Assembly (NCBI GenBank): GCA_040218415.1
Contig: JAVJRN010000066.1
Location: 209,673-273,672 of the forward strand
Length of the DNA: 64,000 nt
DNA from: JAVJRN01 sp040218415
GTDB lineage: Bacteria; Bacteroidota; Bacteroidia; Cytophagales; Cyclobacteriaceae
Direction of reading: 5' to 3'
Position 1 is the first letter of the stretch, and the number at the start of each line of letters is the position of its first letter. The position numbers were made by a program, and so were the translations under genes. The notes under the pieces are model-generated. The model searched no databases, was not told the origin of the DNA, and saw nothing but the letters and a program-made list of their open reading frames with translations. Below are positions 18,513-26,935 of this stretch, piece by piece.

Positions 18513-18552
18513 AAAAAAAAAAGGAAATTGAAATTTAGCTCAGAAGGATGAT

Positions 18553-18584
18553 TTCACGGCTATAGAGGTGAAAAATACCGTGAA
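18553..18584. promoter_or_regulatory. Inverted repeat in the divergent promoter region
   Basis: TTCACGG (18553-18559) and CCGTGAA (18578-18584) form a perfect 7-base inverted repeat with an 18-base spacer. It lies between the kinase gene and the divergent lipoprotein gene, about 25 bases from the palindrome at 18609. It could be a second regulator site or part of the leader of the kinase mRNA. Confidence 0.4.
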
Positions 18585-18608
18585 GACGGTATGCCATAGT
18601 GAGGGATA

Positions 18609-18624
18609 TACAGCATATGCAGTA
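18609..18624. promoter_or_regulatory. Candidate operator palindrome, site 2
   Basis: TACAGCATATGCAGTA, 15 of 16 positions as in the perfect copy at 22621. Both are followed by TTTCA. It lies 53 bases before the ATG of the lipoprotein gene at 18677 and 97 bases before the divergent kinase gene, an ideal place for a shared operator. A NarL/LuxR-type dimer typically binds a short dyad like this. Confidence 0.65.
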
Positions 18625-18676
18625 TTTCAATCGGCTGCCCGAATGTCAAATTTTACAGGACAAATAATCAAATACT

Positions 18677-19816
18677 ATGCCGCACCGATTTTGGACCTTT
18701 GTTTATTTCATTGCCATTATTTTCCTAACTATCACTACCACAGGATGTGAAAGTGATGAACCCGTAGCTGAAGAAATACCACTTTATGAAGGGACAATAG
18801 GTGGCGGCTTAGCCTATACTTTCCCCGAAGAGATTGGTGACGTCTACTTCTATGATGCAAAAGTGGGAGATCCTGATGCCATCGGTTTTGCCATTGCCAA
18901 TTCAGGCAATGTTTACAAAAGAGTACAAGATGTCTATTACTGGAACTGGGAACAGGTGGGTAAAACTGACCAAAGCAACAAATCAGCAATTCACGCACTA
19001 GATCAGGAGCGCATTATTATAAGTGTACTACACCCTCATGAGTACCTACTCAAATCCAATGATGGGGGCATCACATGGAAAGAAGTCTATCGTGTGGCGG
19101 AAGAAGATCGGTATCTGAACTTTACGCCAACTGAATTCTTCTTTGTTGATGATCAGAATGGATTCTGCTATTCGGGAGCTGCATTTAACGATACAGGAAA
19201 TGAAGAAGGTAAAAACCACTTTATCCTCGCCACCAATAATGGAGGTGATACTTGGTCCAAAATGCAATTACAATCCAATTTACCAGGCTCCACTAGTCCA
19301 TCTTTCGAACTAGGTATTTGGAACATGACTATGGTAGATGATGTCCTATTCGCCATGGGCACGCACTTACTTTATTCAAGAGACAAAGGGACAACATGGC
19401 AGCACATCCCAACTCTAAGTGCAGTATATGGAATTGGTAAAAGGGCTGACGGAAATTATATCATTGCAGAAATGGGCAAATTTCATACTAGTGCCTCGCT
19501 TGAAGGGCCTTGGGAGCAAGTATTGGTCGAAGAAGGTGTCTTTCCTCCGGACATACCCTCCAACATAAGTAACCAGTTTCCACTCATTCAAAGATTTCAT
19601 GTATGGGAAAAATATGCACTCGCCACTGGAGTAAATGCTACTTGGGTATCATATGATGGCTGCATGACTTGGAAACGACCGGAAGGAGAAATTGTCAATC
19701 CTCGAACACATAATATTAGCTACTCTGAGGTGGACGGTGTTTGGTACAGCTCGTACACACCGGGCTATACTGACAATGAAACCCGATTTAACAGGTTCGA
19801 ACTAAAAGTGAATTAA
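18677..19816 (+). CDS. Lipoprotein with Asp-box (BNR) beta-propeller repeats
   Basis: 379 aa. Lipoprotein signal (hydrophobic IAIIFLTITTT, Cys in TGCESDEP, acidic after it). Four Asp boxes of the SxDxGxTW type are seen: SNDGGITW, TNNGGDTW, SRDKGTTW and SYDGCMTW, spread along the protein as expected for a beta-propeller. The fold occurs in sialidases, YCF48-like assembly factors and sortilin-type receptors. The RIP motif and catalytic triad of a true sialidase are not evident, so a binding or assembly role is more likely. It is the first gene of a rightward series (18677-22577) behind operator site 2. Confidence 0.75.
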   Translation: MPHRFWTFVYFIAIIFLTITTTGCESDEPVAEEIPLYEGTIGGGLAYTFPEEIGDVYFYDAKVGDPDAIGFAIANSGNVYKRVQDVYYWNWEQVGKTDQSNKSAIHALDQERIIISVLHPHEYLLKSNDGGITWKEVYRVAEEDRYLNFTPTEFFFVDDQNGFCYSGAAFNDTGNEEGKNHFILATNNGGDTWSKMQLQSNLPGSTSPSFELGIWNMTMVDDVLFAMGTHLLYSRDKGTTWQHIPTLSAVYGIGKRADGNYIIAEMGKFHTSASLEGPWEQVLVEEGVFPPDIPSNISNQFPLIQRFHVWEKYALATGVNATWVSYDGCMTWKRPEGEIVNPRTHNISYSEVDGVWYSSYTPGYTDNETRFNRFELKVN

Positions 19817-19901
19817 TGTGAGCAATTTGAACTACTCAGATTTGAAGTTCAACAAAATCAAATGATCAGAAAAAAGAATATCACCTAACAATTAATAAAA
19901 C

Positions 19902-20546
19902 ATGAAAACCGTAATCAAAATTTTCCTTATTATCATCATCACAGTCTGTTGTCAAACCCTATCATTAGCTCAAGGCGATTACAACAATAGTATCACCCTT
20001 CAAGGTGGTTTGAGCATGGCTCATCTCTTTATGCTTCAGGACGTGGGTTTAGTTGATGCCGAAACGTATGGCAGCTATGAGAAAGGCAATCTACCTGGCG
20101 TATTCGCTCGTTGGGAGCATGGCAGAGCGGTTTCAGTAAGTTTCGATCTCGGGATAAACAAATCTGAGTTTACCTACACACCACGTCCTGGAAACTTTGG
20201 CGGAGGAGAATACAGCTCAAAAAGCACTTATACGGGAATAGGCTACCATTTTGGTACGAGATTCGTTGGTCACTTGCTTGAAAATAAACTAGGCAGGAAA
20301 CTCATCAACGGAGAAGGAGAGCCCAAAGTTGACCTCTACCTAGGTCTTGGATTTTACTTTGGTGGATGGAGCTATACCCCTGAAAAAGAATGGGACAGTG
20401 AAGGTACCGGATTCCAAATAGGTCTTCCGCTAATTATAGGTGGTCGATACTACTTTTCGGATCGCTTTGGTATGTGCTTAGAGGCCACTTCCTACATGAA
20501 TAATATGTTAAACATCGGCCTCTCATACCGATTTGAGACCCTTTGA
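19902..20546 (+). CDS. Outer-membrane beta-barrel protein
   Basis: 214 aa. Signal peptide (1-24, ending SLAQ) and alternating amphipathic strands rich in Gly and aromatics (GIGYHFGTRFVG, VDLYLGLGFYFGGWSY, PLIIGGRYYFSDRFGM), ending NIGLSYRFETL, as in small 8- to 10-stranded barrels of the Bacteroidota OprF/PorT-like type. It lies 85 bases after the Asp-box lipoprotein and 31 before the next lipoprotein, on the same strand. It may anchor or export its neighbours. No specific family is recognised. Confidence 0.75.
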   Translation: MKTVIKIFLIIIITVCCQTLSLAQGDYNNSITLQGGLSMAHLFMLQDVGLVDAETYGSYEKGNLPGVFARWEHGRAVSVSFDLGINKSEFTYTPRPGNFGGGEYSSKSTYTGIGYHFGTRFVGHLLENKLGRKLINGEGEPKVDLYLGLGFYFGGWSYTPEKEWDSEGTGFQIGLPLIIGGRYYFSDRFGMCLEATSYMNNMLNIGLSYRFETL

Positions 20547-20577
20547 ATTCGTTTCAGATAACTAAGCCAATCAAATC

Positions 20578-21144
20578 ATGACAAAGAATATAAAAAGCAT
20601 ACTAACTCTTGTTTGTATTATAACATTGCTGGAAGGTCTCCCTGGCTGTGGAGAAGAAGTAGAAAAGTCAACACCTAAAATCGAAAATCTAGAAGGTATT
20701 TGGATTTCCAACCACGATGGGTACAAGAAGTTGTATGGTAAGGAATACGAAGGCATTAAGATAGAAGACAAATATTATTTCAGTGCTCCAATTATTAGAA
20801 TCACACGTTGCTTGTCCAACTGCTACCAACACGGCGAAGTATATGAAAGCTATACATATGATTATCACATAGAAATAGGCAAAGTTGAGGATGTCACTAA
20901 TGAACCCCATGGAAAAAATTACATGATCAACTACCCTAATTTCAATTTTGAACACTTTGTGGATGTGGCCGGTGATCTAGGCTTGGTAAGATCGAGCCAT
21001 GCTCATATCAACTTCAAAAATGCAGACACCTTAAAATTAATTAGCGTCACAATGGACAGCCTTATAATAGACGTTAGATATGGGCTAGAATTTAACCTTG
21101 GTGAAAGAAAATTCATCCGAACTGAACTTCCTGATATTAACTAA
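20578..21144 (+). CDS. Small lipoprotein of unknown function
   Basis: 188 aa. Lipoprotein signal (hydrophobic ILTLVCIITLLEG, Cys in PGCGEEVEKS). The mature part is mixed, with two Cys close together (RCLSNC) and many aromatic residues; no domain is recognised. It lies 31 bases after the beta-barrel gene and 17 before the next lipoprotein gene, so it is probably co-transcribed with both. Confidence 0.7.
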   Translation: MTKNIKSILTLVCIITLLEGLPGCGEEVEKSTPKIENLEGIWISNHDGYKKLYGKEYEGIKIEDKYYFSAPIIRITRCLSNCYQHGEVYESYTYDYHIEIGKVEDVTNEPHGKNYMINYPNFNFEHFVDVAGDLGLVRSSHAHINFKNADTLKLISVTMDSLIIDVRYGLEFNLGERKFIRTELPDIN

Positions 21145-21161
21145 TCATCACCACTAGAATT

Positions 21162-22577
21162 ATGAAAAAAATTGAATTAATAACCAAAACTTTGGTGGCG
21201 GTATATCTGCTCCTTTCCGTAGTTTCCTGTCTAGACACAGACAAAGAACCAGGCATAGAAGAAAATCAAAATCTGCTGGATAACGCCAATATAGAATCCA
21301 AGGCTCCAATAACACCTACCGAGAAGGGTCAAGTATCTATAACAGGGGGTTTGAAAACAGGAAGATTCGATCAGTTTGCTATCAATGACCAAGGAGACTT
21401 GATCAATCTTGCAGTATCTGCTATTTATTCTATCAGCAACAGACATTTGGAAGACCCGACTGATTACGCTACCAGATTCAAATTCAACAAAATCTCCTCG
21501 AATCTTACACTGTCCGAGAACCTAATCGAAATTCCTGTGACTGATCAAGAGATAATTCCTCAGGAAGTACTAACAGACAAAATGGCCTATGCCGGAGTAC
21601 TCAGAAAGTCAATTACTGGAAAAATGATTGTAGATCACGAAGGAATGTATTTTTTCGACCCTCTATCTTTGCAATACATCAGTTATCTGAGTGAATCAAA
21701 AAAGGATTTTGGGCTCCTTTGGAACAATATATCAACTGCACAGCATTCATTCATAGAAGAATCTGAGGGTACTTATCTCTATTTTGGAACGAGTAACGCA
21801 GACCTGAAAAGATCCAGAGTTCATCAGATGAAAGCCATGCCCGATGGTAGTTTGCAGCCACAATGGATGCTAAGTGCCAGCCTAGGACAGACTTGGCATC
21901 AAATGAGCGATCAAACCTCTGCTTACATCTACGATATCATTCCAAGAGATGATGGTAGCTATTTCCTTGTTGGGGAAATTCATCTTGGAAAATATGCGGT
22001 AGAGGATGCAGGAACACAGTCAGGCTCTCTTACTTACAACATCATAGAACCTTATGTAGCACTAGTGGATGAGGCTCAAGATATCATCTGGCAAAAAAAG
22101 ATGGCCTTCCTTCCGTCCAAAAATAGAAGTAATGACAGACTACAAAAAGTAGTTCGTACGCCATCAGGTGAGTTTCTATTATTTGGTGCTACAGGAGCCA
22201 ACCAAGAAGCAGATGCGTCATTTTCAGGACTAGAACTCTACAGCATTCTGATGAGCGAAAATGGTAACATTCTAAAAACTACCATTTACAAAGGAACCCG
22301 AGACGGTTTAGGCGATGCTATTAGAATCATTGGTAATAATTCACCAAATCTAGCTCCAGCCGGTAACCTCATTCAGCGAGTGACAGCCTTTAGCGAGGGC
22401 ATTGTATTGGACACACATTATCATCAACTAAGACTTTCCCATCAAGGCGAACTGATAAGCATATTTACGCACAATCCAGATAATGTAGCGAGCTATACCA
22501 TACCCCTAGATTATAACACGACTTATCATATTCAAGCGGCTGGTGGCACACACACTGTCAAAGTCATGAATTATTGA
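21162..22577 (+). CDS. Large lipoprotein, probably propeller-like, unknown function
   Basis: 471 aa. Lipoprotein signal (hydrophobic LVAVYLLLSVV, Cys in VSCLDTDKEPG). It contains repeated strands of the kind found in beta-propellers (YLYFGTSNADLKR, YIYDIIPRDDGSYFLVGEIH, VRTPSGEFLLFGATGANQ, FSEGIVLDTHYHQLRLSHQGE). No catalytic motif or named family is seen. It is the last gene of the series starting at 18677. After its stop comes operator site 3, and then promoter copy 3 of the next gene. Confidence 0.7.
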   Translation: MKKIELITKTLVAVYLLLSVVSCLDTDKEPGIEENQNLLDNANIESKAPITPTEKGQVSITGGLKTGRFDQFAINDQGDLINLAVSAIYSISNRHLEDPTDYATRFKFNKISSNLTLSENLIEIPVTDQEIIPQEVLTDKMAYAGVLRKSITGKMIVDHEGMYFFDPLSLQYISYLSESKKDFGLLWNNISTAQHSFIEESEGTYLYFGTSNADLKRSRVHQMKAMPDGSLQPQWMLSASLGQTWHQMSDQTSAYIYDIIPRDDGSYFLVGEIHLGKYAVEDAGTQSGSLTYNIIEPYVALVDEAQDIIWQKKMAFLPSKNRSNDRLQKVVRTPSGEFLLFGATGANQEADASFSGLELYSILMSENGNILKTTIYKGTRDGLGDAIRIIGNNSPNLAPAGNLIQRVTAFSEGIVLDTHYHQLRLSHQGELISIFTHNPDNVASYTIPLDYNTTYHIQAAGGTHTVKVMNY

Positions 22578-22620
22578 ACTGTGTTTATGAAAAACGGTAT
22601 TTAGAAATTCACGCTCACTT

Positions 22621-22636
22621 TACAGCATATGCTGTA
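22621..22636. promoter_or_regulatory. Candidate operator palindrome, site 3 (perfect)
   Basis: TACAGCATATGCTGTA is a perfect 16-base palindrome, 44 bases after the stop of the 21162 gene and 118 before the -7 box of promoter copy 3. The sites at 18609 and 15555 differ from it at one and two positions. Confidence 0.65.
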
Positions 22637-22690
22637 TTTCATGTACAAAGGCTATTTAGAATAATTGCTGGAGCCATGATAAAAATAACA

Positions 22691-22761
22691 AATACCAAAA
22701 AACACGTACTACAAACCCAAAAAAACACTGACCGAAACGGGTGAGACTCAGGATAATTTTG
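22691..22761 (+). promoter_or_regulatory. Conserved promoter module, copy 3
   Basis: The A-rich block ending CCCAAAAAAACACTGAC (to 22732), a 21-base spacer nearly identical to that of copy 2, and TAATTTTG (22754-22761). It lies 108 bases before the start I choose for the secreted protein at 22869. Unlike copy 1, there is a long leader between promoter and gene. Confidence 0.7.
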
Positions 22762-22868
22762 ACCTATTATTAATCAGACCAAAAGACTTGCAGTTGATGA
22801 TCCGGTATCTGTTGAAAAATGGGTATCGGGTCTATCTGAGGGTTGCGGTCACAAACAAAAAAACTGCA

Positions 22869-24650
22869 ATGAATACATTTAAAAACAGATTAGAAGGGAC
22901 TAAGTCTTTTCTACCAAAACCAAAATTCTTAGGAATTCTTCTTTTAACAGCCGGATTGGCAAATTTGTCACTCAAGAGTTCCGCACAAATCCCACTTACA
23001 GTCAAATCTCTTGATGAAGATGCCCTGCTTAAAGATGGTATCTGGCGAATAGTAGATGCAGGTATGGAAAACGATGAACCTTTTATCTCCTATGCCAAAC
23101 TCAACTGTGATATAGATAGAACTTCCACTAGCATCACATATAAGTCTAAAAACTGGGAGGTCAATCGACTCTTTTTCGATAAGCAACTAAACTTTCAGCG
23201 GTCAGAAGAAAAATCATACGCCACAACAAGAGACATTCTAAAAGAAGTGCCTATTTGGGGTAATTCGTTCACTCCTACGAACAGAAAACACGAAATTGGA
23301 GGTACAATCTCTACTACAGCAAACGCTTACTCTATGCCTCAACTGACGACTGACTTCATTGATGAATATTTCGTAATGCCTACAATCAATGTATTTTCCT
23401 ACAATCTATCAACAACAAAGGTGGAGTTCCAGACTGTAGCAGGTGGTTCGATGGTCGGTTTTTCGAAAGAGAAAATAACGCCTGAAATGGCCAATCAATG
23501 TTGGCAAATACCAATCGCTACAGTCACCTCTACCACTCCAGTAAAATCTGAAAAAGGTCAACGCTGGATAGCTAATTTAAGCAACCCAATCCCAGGTGGT
23601 GGGCATGCCTTATTCGCTACAAGTGGAGTTATCAATGAACTGGGGAAAGTCCACTATATCTTCAAAAGCTTCGATACAAACGGGGAAGACAGCCAGGAGG
23701 TCATCACTTTCGACTACATGCCTTTCGTCAAATCCTTTGTATTGGATTCTGACCAGCCTCAATCAGACTATGTAATTATCGCTACTGGCGTGGATTACAA
23801 AGACAAATCCGGTGTAGGCAAGGCCGAGCCTCTTGCTACGGAATATTTGCGCGTTGATGGTAAAACCTTAAAAGTAAAAGAGCGCTTCACATTCCAATCT
23901 GCCACAACGATGTGGATGGTAGAAAAAGCGATAGAGAAAGACGGTGCAGTGTATCTAATGGGTCCAGCATCATCTTCCACCTCAGATCTTATTAAATATA
24001 CCACACCTAGAACTTCCAAATCTCTTCCAAACTATCAAGTAGCAAAGATCACAAGAGGCAAAGCAGAATATGTTTCTTCTTTTGGTGAAGCTGATTTGGA
24101 TACTAAAAAAGTAGAAATTGAAAGTAAAGGTAGGTTCGAATCAAGCGTGATACTTTACCCAAATGATGCGATGAAAGCTTGGGTGAAGGATGGAAAAGTC
24201 TATCTCACCGGCCAGCAGGTAGAAGTAGATAAACTTGGCCAGCCAAGTTCATTCGGTGCACTTACATTACTGATCGTAGGAAATAATGGTGCATTGGAGG
24301 GGTTTTACGGCAAACCTGAGTCAGCACTCAGTCGTGGCGATATCATGTTCTCCAAAGACGGCAATAATGCCTACTGGACTACTTACGATTACAAGCCGCT
24401 CAATTCCGTATCAGGCATCTTAGTTATGCCGAAAAAGTACTCTTTCATTGCTTCTGAATTATCATTAACCAAAATCGATCTTTCATCTAATAAAATCGTC
24501 TTTACTCAGATTTGTGGTGAAGGTGAGTTTGCTCCTGTAAATGGAAAAGAGGTATTGTTTGACTCAGAAACCCATGTTGCCATCAATGCCCTGAGTCTGG
24601 CCAAAAAAGCCAAGGTTAGCGACATTACGCTAGTAATGTTTGAAAAGTAA
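22869..24650 (+). CDS. Secreted protein of unknown function
   Basis: 593 aa from the ATG at 22869. I prefer this to the in-frame ATG at 22788, because it gives a signal peptide (about 1-39, ending SSAQ) and because the bases before it (AAAAACTGCAATG) match those before the 11389 gene, which shares the promoter module. The mature part is strand-rich, with propeller-like segments (YVIIATGVDYKDKSG, AVYLMGPASSSTS, GKVYLTGQQVEVDKLGQ). No domain is recognised. It has no lipobox and no T9SS tail, so it may be periplasmic. An operator palindrome and a conserved promoter lie upstream. Confidence 0.72.
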   Translation: MNTFKNRLEGTKSFLPKPKFLGILLLTAGLANLSLKSSAQIPLTVKSLDEDALLKDGIWRIVDAGMENDEPFISYAKLNCDIDRTSTSITYKSKNWEVNRLFFDKQLNFQRSEEKSYATTRDILKEVPIWGNSFTPTNRKHEIGGTISTTANAYSMPQLTTDFIDEYFVMPTINVFSYNLSTTKVEFQTVAGGSMVGFSKEKITPEMANQCWQIPIATVTSTTPVKSEKGQRWIANLSNPIPGGGHALFATSGVINELGKVHYIFKSFDTNGEDSQEVITFDYMPFVKSFVLDSDQPQSDYVIIATGVDYKDKSGVGKAEPLATEYLRVDGKTLKVKERFTFQSATTMWMVEKAIEKDGAVYLMGPASSSTSDLIKYTTPRTSKSLPNYQVAKITRGKAEYVSSFGEADLDTKKVEIESKGRFESSVILYPNDAMKAWVKDGKVYLTGQQVEVDKLGQPSSFGALTLLIVGNNGALEGFYGKPESALSRGDIMFSKDGNNAYWTTYDYKPLNSVSGILVMPKKYSFIASELSLTKIDLSSNKIVFTQICGEGEFAPVNGKEVLFDSETHVAINALSLAKKAKVSDITLVMFEK

Positions 24651-24651
24651 A

Positions 24652-24714
<63 letters not shown>

Positions 24715-24742
24715 AATCTAAAACTTAAAATCAAATACAATC

Positions 24743-25249
24743 ATGAAAAACATTAAAATCACAACTATTCTCATCTTATTCATTGGCATCCTTGGGTTCT
24801 CTTGCTCAGAAGATGAAGATGTAGATAAAAACGCAAGCATCATAGGTACTTGGACATTCGAATCTCTAGGTGGAGATGTTACGGTTGATGGCACGAATAT
24901 GTATGATTATCTCGTTGGCCTTGGCTATCCTGAAAATGTAGCAACGCAATACAAAAGTGGTTACGAACAGCTAGGAACACAGTTTAGTGGTATTGTGATC
25001 ACGTTCAAAGCGGACGGCACCTTTACTGTAGGAAGCAATACTGGTAAGTATACCATGTCAGGAGATAACAAGATATTGACTTTTGAGGATGAAGATCCGG
25101 GAGAGGAAGGAGACTCGTACGAGGTGAGAGTACTCACAGGCTCTTCACTCACGCTGGTAGTAGAAGATGAAGATACGGAAGATTTCAACGATGACGATAT
25201 AGACGAAATCATCAAAATTTCTCTTGAAATCACCTTTAAGAAAAGCTAA
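24743..25249 (+). CDS. Lipocalin-like lipoprotein
   Basis: 168 aa. Lipoprotein signal (hydrophobic ILILFIGILGF, Cys in FSCSEDEDVD, strongly acidic after it). The mature part has the opening of Bacteroidota lipocalin-like domains (IIGTWTFESLGG, then VITFKADGTFTV, GKYTMSGDNKILTFED) and a very acidic segment (VVEDEDTEDFNDDDIDE). Members are often surface or periplasmic binding proteins without known ligand. It follows a 7-base microsatellite and ends before a REP-like hairpin. Confidence 0.75.
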   Translation: MKNIKITTILILFIGILGFSCSEDEDVDKNASIIGTWTFESLGGDVTVDGTNMYDYLVGLGYPENVATQYKSGYEQLGTQFSGIVITFKADGTFTVGSNTGKYTMSGDNKILTFEDEDPGEEGDSYEVRVLTGSSLTLVVEDEDTEDFNDDDIDEIIKISLEITFKKS

Positions 25250-25282
25250 AGCCACAGTACCTAGAGTAAACCAGTGAACCTC

Positions 25283-25312
25283 GGCTGGTGCAAGCGTCCG
25301 CTTGTGCCAGCC
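25283..25312. repeat. REP-like hairpin
   Basis: GGCTGGTGCAAGCG pairs with CGCTTGTGCCAGCC (two wobble pairs), with a 2-base loop. The CAAGCG/CGCTTG and GCCAGC parts recur in hairpins near 32240, 34180, 46410 and 47455. It may also end transcription of the lipoprotein gene. From here to 25671 I see no gene; a short palindrome ATGATC-ATA-GATCAT lies at 25449-25463. Confidence 0.6.
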
Positions 25313-25671
25313 AATAAAAACCCCAAACTTCCCCGCAGATGACTACCGAGACCAAATTTCGGGACTTGTTGTTTACTGCTTATACCATTTTATACCAAAT
25401 GCCTTAGATTCACCGCCAAGCTGAATGACGAGTGATAAAAAAACAAAGATGATCATAGATCATTGCAGATATTCACCACTCAATCAGTGCGACTTTAATA
25501 AATAGAATGATATAGTATATACCTGCAATATTGTGCGCTGTACTTGATTGTTAAGGCTATTGCTAAAACACATTTAAAGACTCTTCAAGAAATTGGTGTA
25601 GCATTTTAATTGTACAAAAATCATCAGACACCTGAATTCATACAACGGGAAAAATTTCTGTAAAGCGGCGC

Positions 25672-25692
25672 GGAATATTACGGATATATTCC
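25672..25692. promoter_or_regulatory. Inverted repeat upstream of the toxin-antitoxin promoter
   Basis: GGAATAT and ATATTCC, separated by 7 bases, about 20 bases before the -7 box of the antitoxin gene. The arms and spacer have about the same size as the downstream operator. It could be a second regulator site near the -33 region. Confidence 0.45.
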
Positions 25693-25712
25693 AAAAACAA
25701 GAAAAGTTTTAA

Positions 25713-25741
25713 TACATTTGTCTTGTTAATAAAGACAAATG
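25713..25741 (+). promoter_or_regulatory. Toxin-antitoxin promoter and operator
   Basis: CATTTGTCTT (25715-25724) and AAGACAAATG (25732-25741) form a perfect 10-base inverted repeat with a 7-base spacer, ending two bases before the antitoxin start. The -7 box TACATTTG (25713-25720) overlaps the left arm. A bound repressor would block the promoter. Antitoxins of this class usually repress their own operon, so the antitoxin itself or the complex is the likely binder. Confidence 0.7.
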
Positions 25742-25743
25742 AC

Positions 25744-26184
25744 ATGGGGAGTTATACAAGTGATAAAGAAAATAATCCGCAATCAGTAGCTGAAGCAGCA
25801 GTAGCCTACGATACACCCTTCAAGAAAATACATCTCTCACGTAGTGGCCTCAATAGTGCTTTCGTGAACGATCTTATGTCCAAGTATGGCTTCAGCAAGG
25901 CGGAGCTTGCACGCCTCATTGATGTCTCACCAAAAACCATAGAAAGGCACTTTCAAGCGGATAAGACCTTCACAGGGCTTCAAGCTGAGCGGCTACTACT
26001 GCTTGCAGAGCTTTATCAGCAGGGCTCATCAGTATTCGGGAGCCAAGTCAAGTTTCTGAAATGGCTCAACCATGAGATTGCGGCTTTAGAGGGAAGCAAG
26101 CCACGCTCATGGTTAGATACACACCATGGCATTCAGATAATTTCAGATGAGATCGGGCGCATACAGCATGGTATATTTTCATGA
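25744..26184 (+). CDS. Xre/MbcA/ParS-type antitoxin (DUF2384)
   Basis: 146 aa from the ATG at 25744, which lies right after the operator; an in-frame start at 25723 would lie inside the operator. An N-terminal HTH (GFSKAELARLIDVSPKTIERHF, about 48-70) is followed by the toxin-binding DUF2384 domain (ERLLLLAELYQQGSSVFG, KFLKWLNHE, PRSWLDTHHG). Such antitoxins neutralise RES-domain toxins by covering the active site. The stop overlaps the toxin start (ATGA). Confidence 0.9.
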   Translation: MGSYTSDKENNPQSVAEAAVAYDTPFKKIHLSRSGLNSAFVNDLMSKYGFSKAELARLIDVSPKTIERHFQADKTFTGLQAERLLLLAELYQQGSSVFGSQVKFLKWLNHEIAALEGSKPRSWLDTHHGIQIISDEIGRIQHGIFS

Positions 26185-26618
26185 TTGTCTACAGAATATG
26201 TCAAACTTATCCGCCGACTTATGACCCAATTGATGGTGAAGGTGCGTCGCTATTTGGTGGCAGATGGAATCCAAAAGGAACCCCTGCTGTTTATACTGCC
26301 TCCTCTCTTGCTCTGGCGAGATGTGAGATTGCAAGACATGTGAGTCTGGATGAAATTCCAGATGATTTTCGAGTATACGAAATCGATATACCCGATACTC
26401 AGCAGGTAGAGCCATCCCCACTCCCCAAAGGCTGGAAAAACAACCATGATTGGAGAACCACTCAAGCCGTTGGTGCACAATACCTTTCAGATCTAAATGT
26501 GCTTAGTCTCAAAGTACCCTCTCTATGTGATCCTCATTCATATAACCTTATTTTGAATCCAGCGAGCGCGAATTATGGCCTGGTGAAAGTGGTTCGGAGC
26601 TATCCTTTTGAACCTTAA
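26181..26618 (+). CDS. RES-domain toxin
   Basis: 145 aa, overlapping the antitoxin by four bases. The RES fold is shown by GGRWNPKGTPAVYTASSLALARCE (in parts: Arg28, Tyr38, Glu49) and a late SYNLILNP. RES toxins use a conserved Arg, Glu and Ser to degrade NAD+, stopping growth when the antitoxin is lost. All segments are present and the length is normal, so it should be active. The pair may serve stress response, plasmid-like stabilisation or phage defence. Confidence 0.9.
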   Translation: MIVYRICQTYPPTYDPIDGEGASLFGGRWNPKGTPAVYTASSLALARCEIARHVSLDEIPDDFRVYEIDIPDTQQVEPSPLPKGWKNNHDWRTTQAVGAQYLSDLNVLSLKVPSLCDPHSYNLILNPASANYGLVKVVRSYPFEP

Positions 26619-26935
26619 ACTTTAGGATTTTAATCGAACGAACTCAAACTGGAATTTTGAACTTTTCAATATTTGCAATCTCATTGATCTCCGAAAATAA
26701 ATTAAAAGCCATGATCTGTATGATTTAACTCAGCGTCGATCATGTACTAATTGATTCTTTTTTTCTCCAATGAGTAGTTACTTAGCGAAGGGTTTAGTGA
26801 AGTAATTAACCTTTAATGAAATAGGTTAGGAATAAGAAAATCTATCATTATAACAAAGCTATGATCATACAAGAGAACAGCATATGGTAAATACTGAACC
26901 TTATTTTTTATGGACTTGAACTTTCGCCGTGAGTG
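26619..26935. other. Gap before the PAS kinase
   Basis: No gene is seen. An inverted repeat TAACCT/AGGTTA with a 10-base spacer lies at 26807-26828. A sequence 12/16 like the operator palindrome (AACAGCATATGG at 26876) lies about 50 bases before the kinase start; I do not count it as a site. Confidence 0.4.

Noticed and set aside
18677..19816. Calling the Asp-box lipoprotein a sialidase
   Set aside because: Four Asp boxes are present, but the RIP motif and the catalytic Arg triad are not evident.
26876..26891. AACAGCATATGG near the PAS kinase as a fourth operator
   Set aside because: Four of 16 positions differ and the right half has lost its symmetry.
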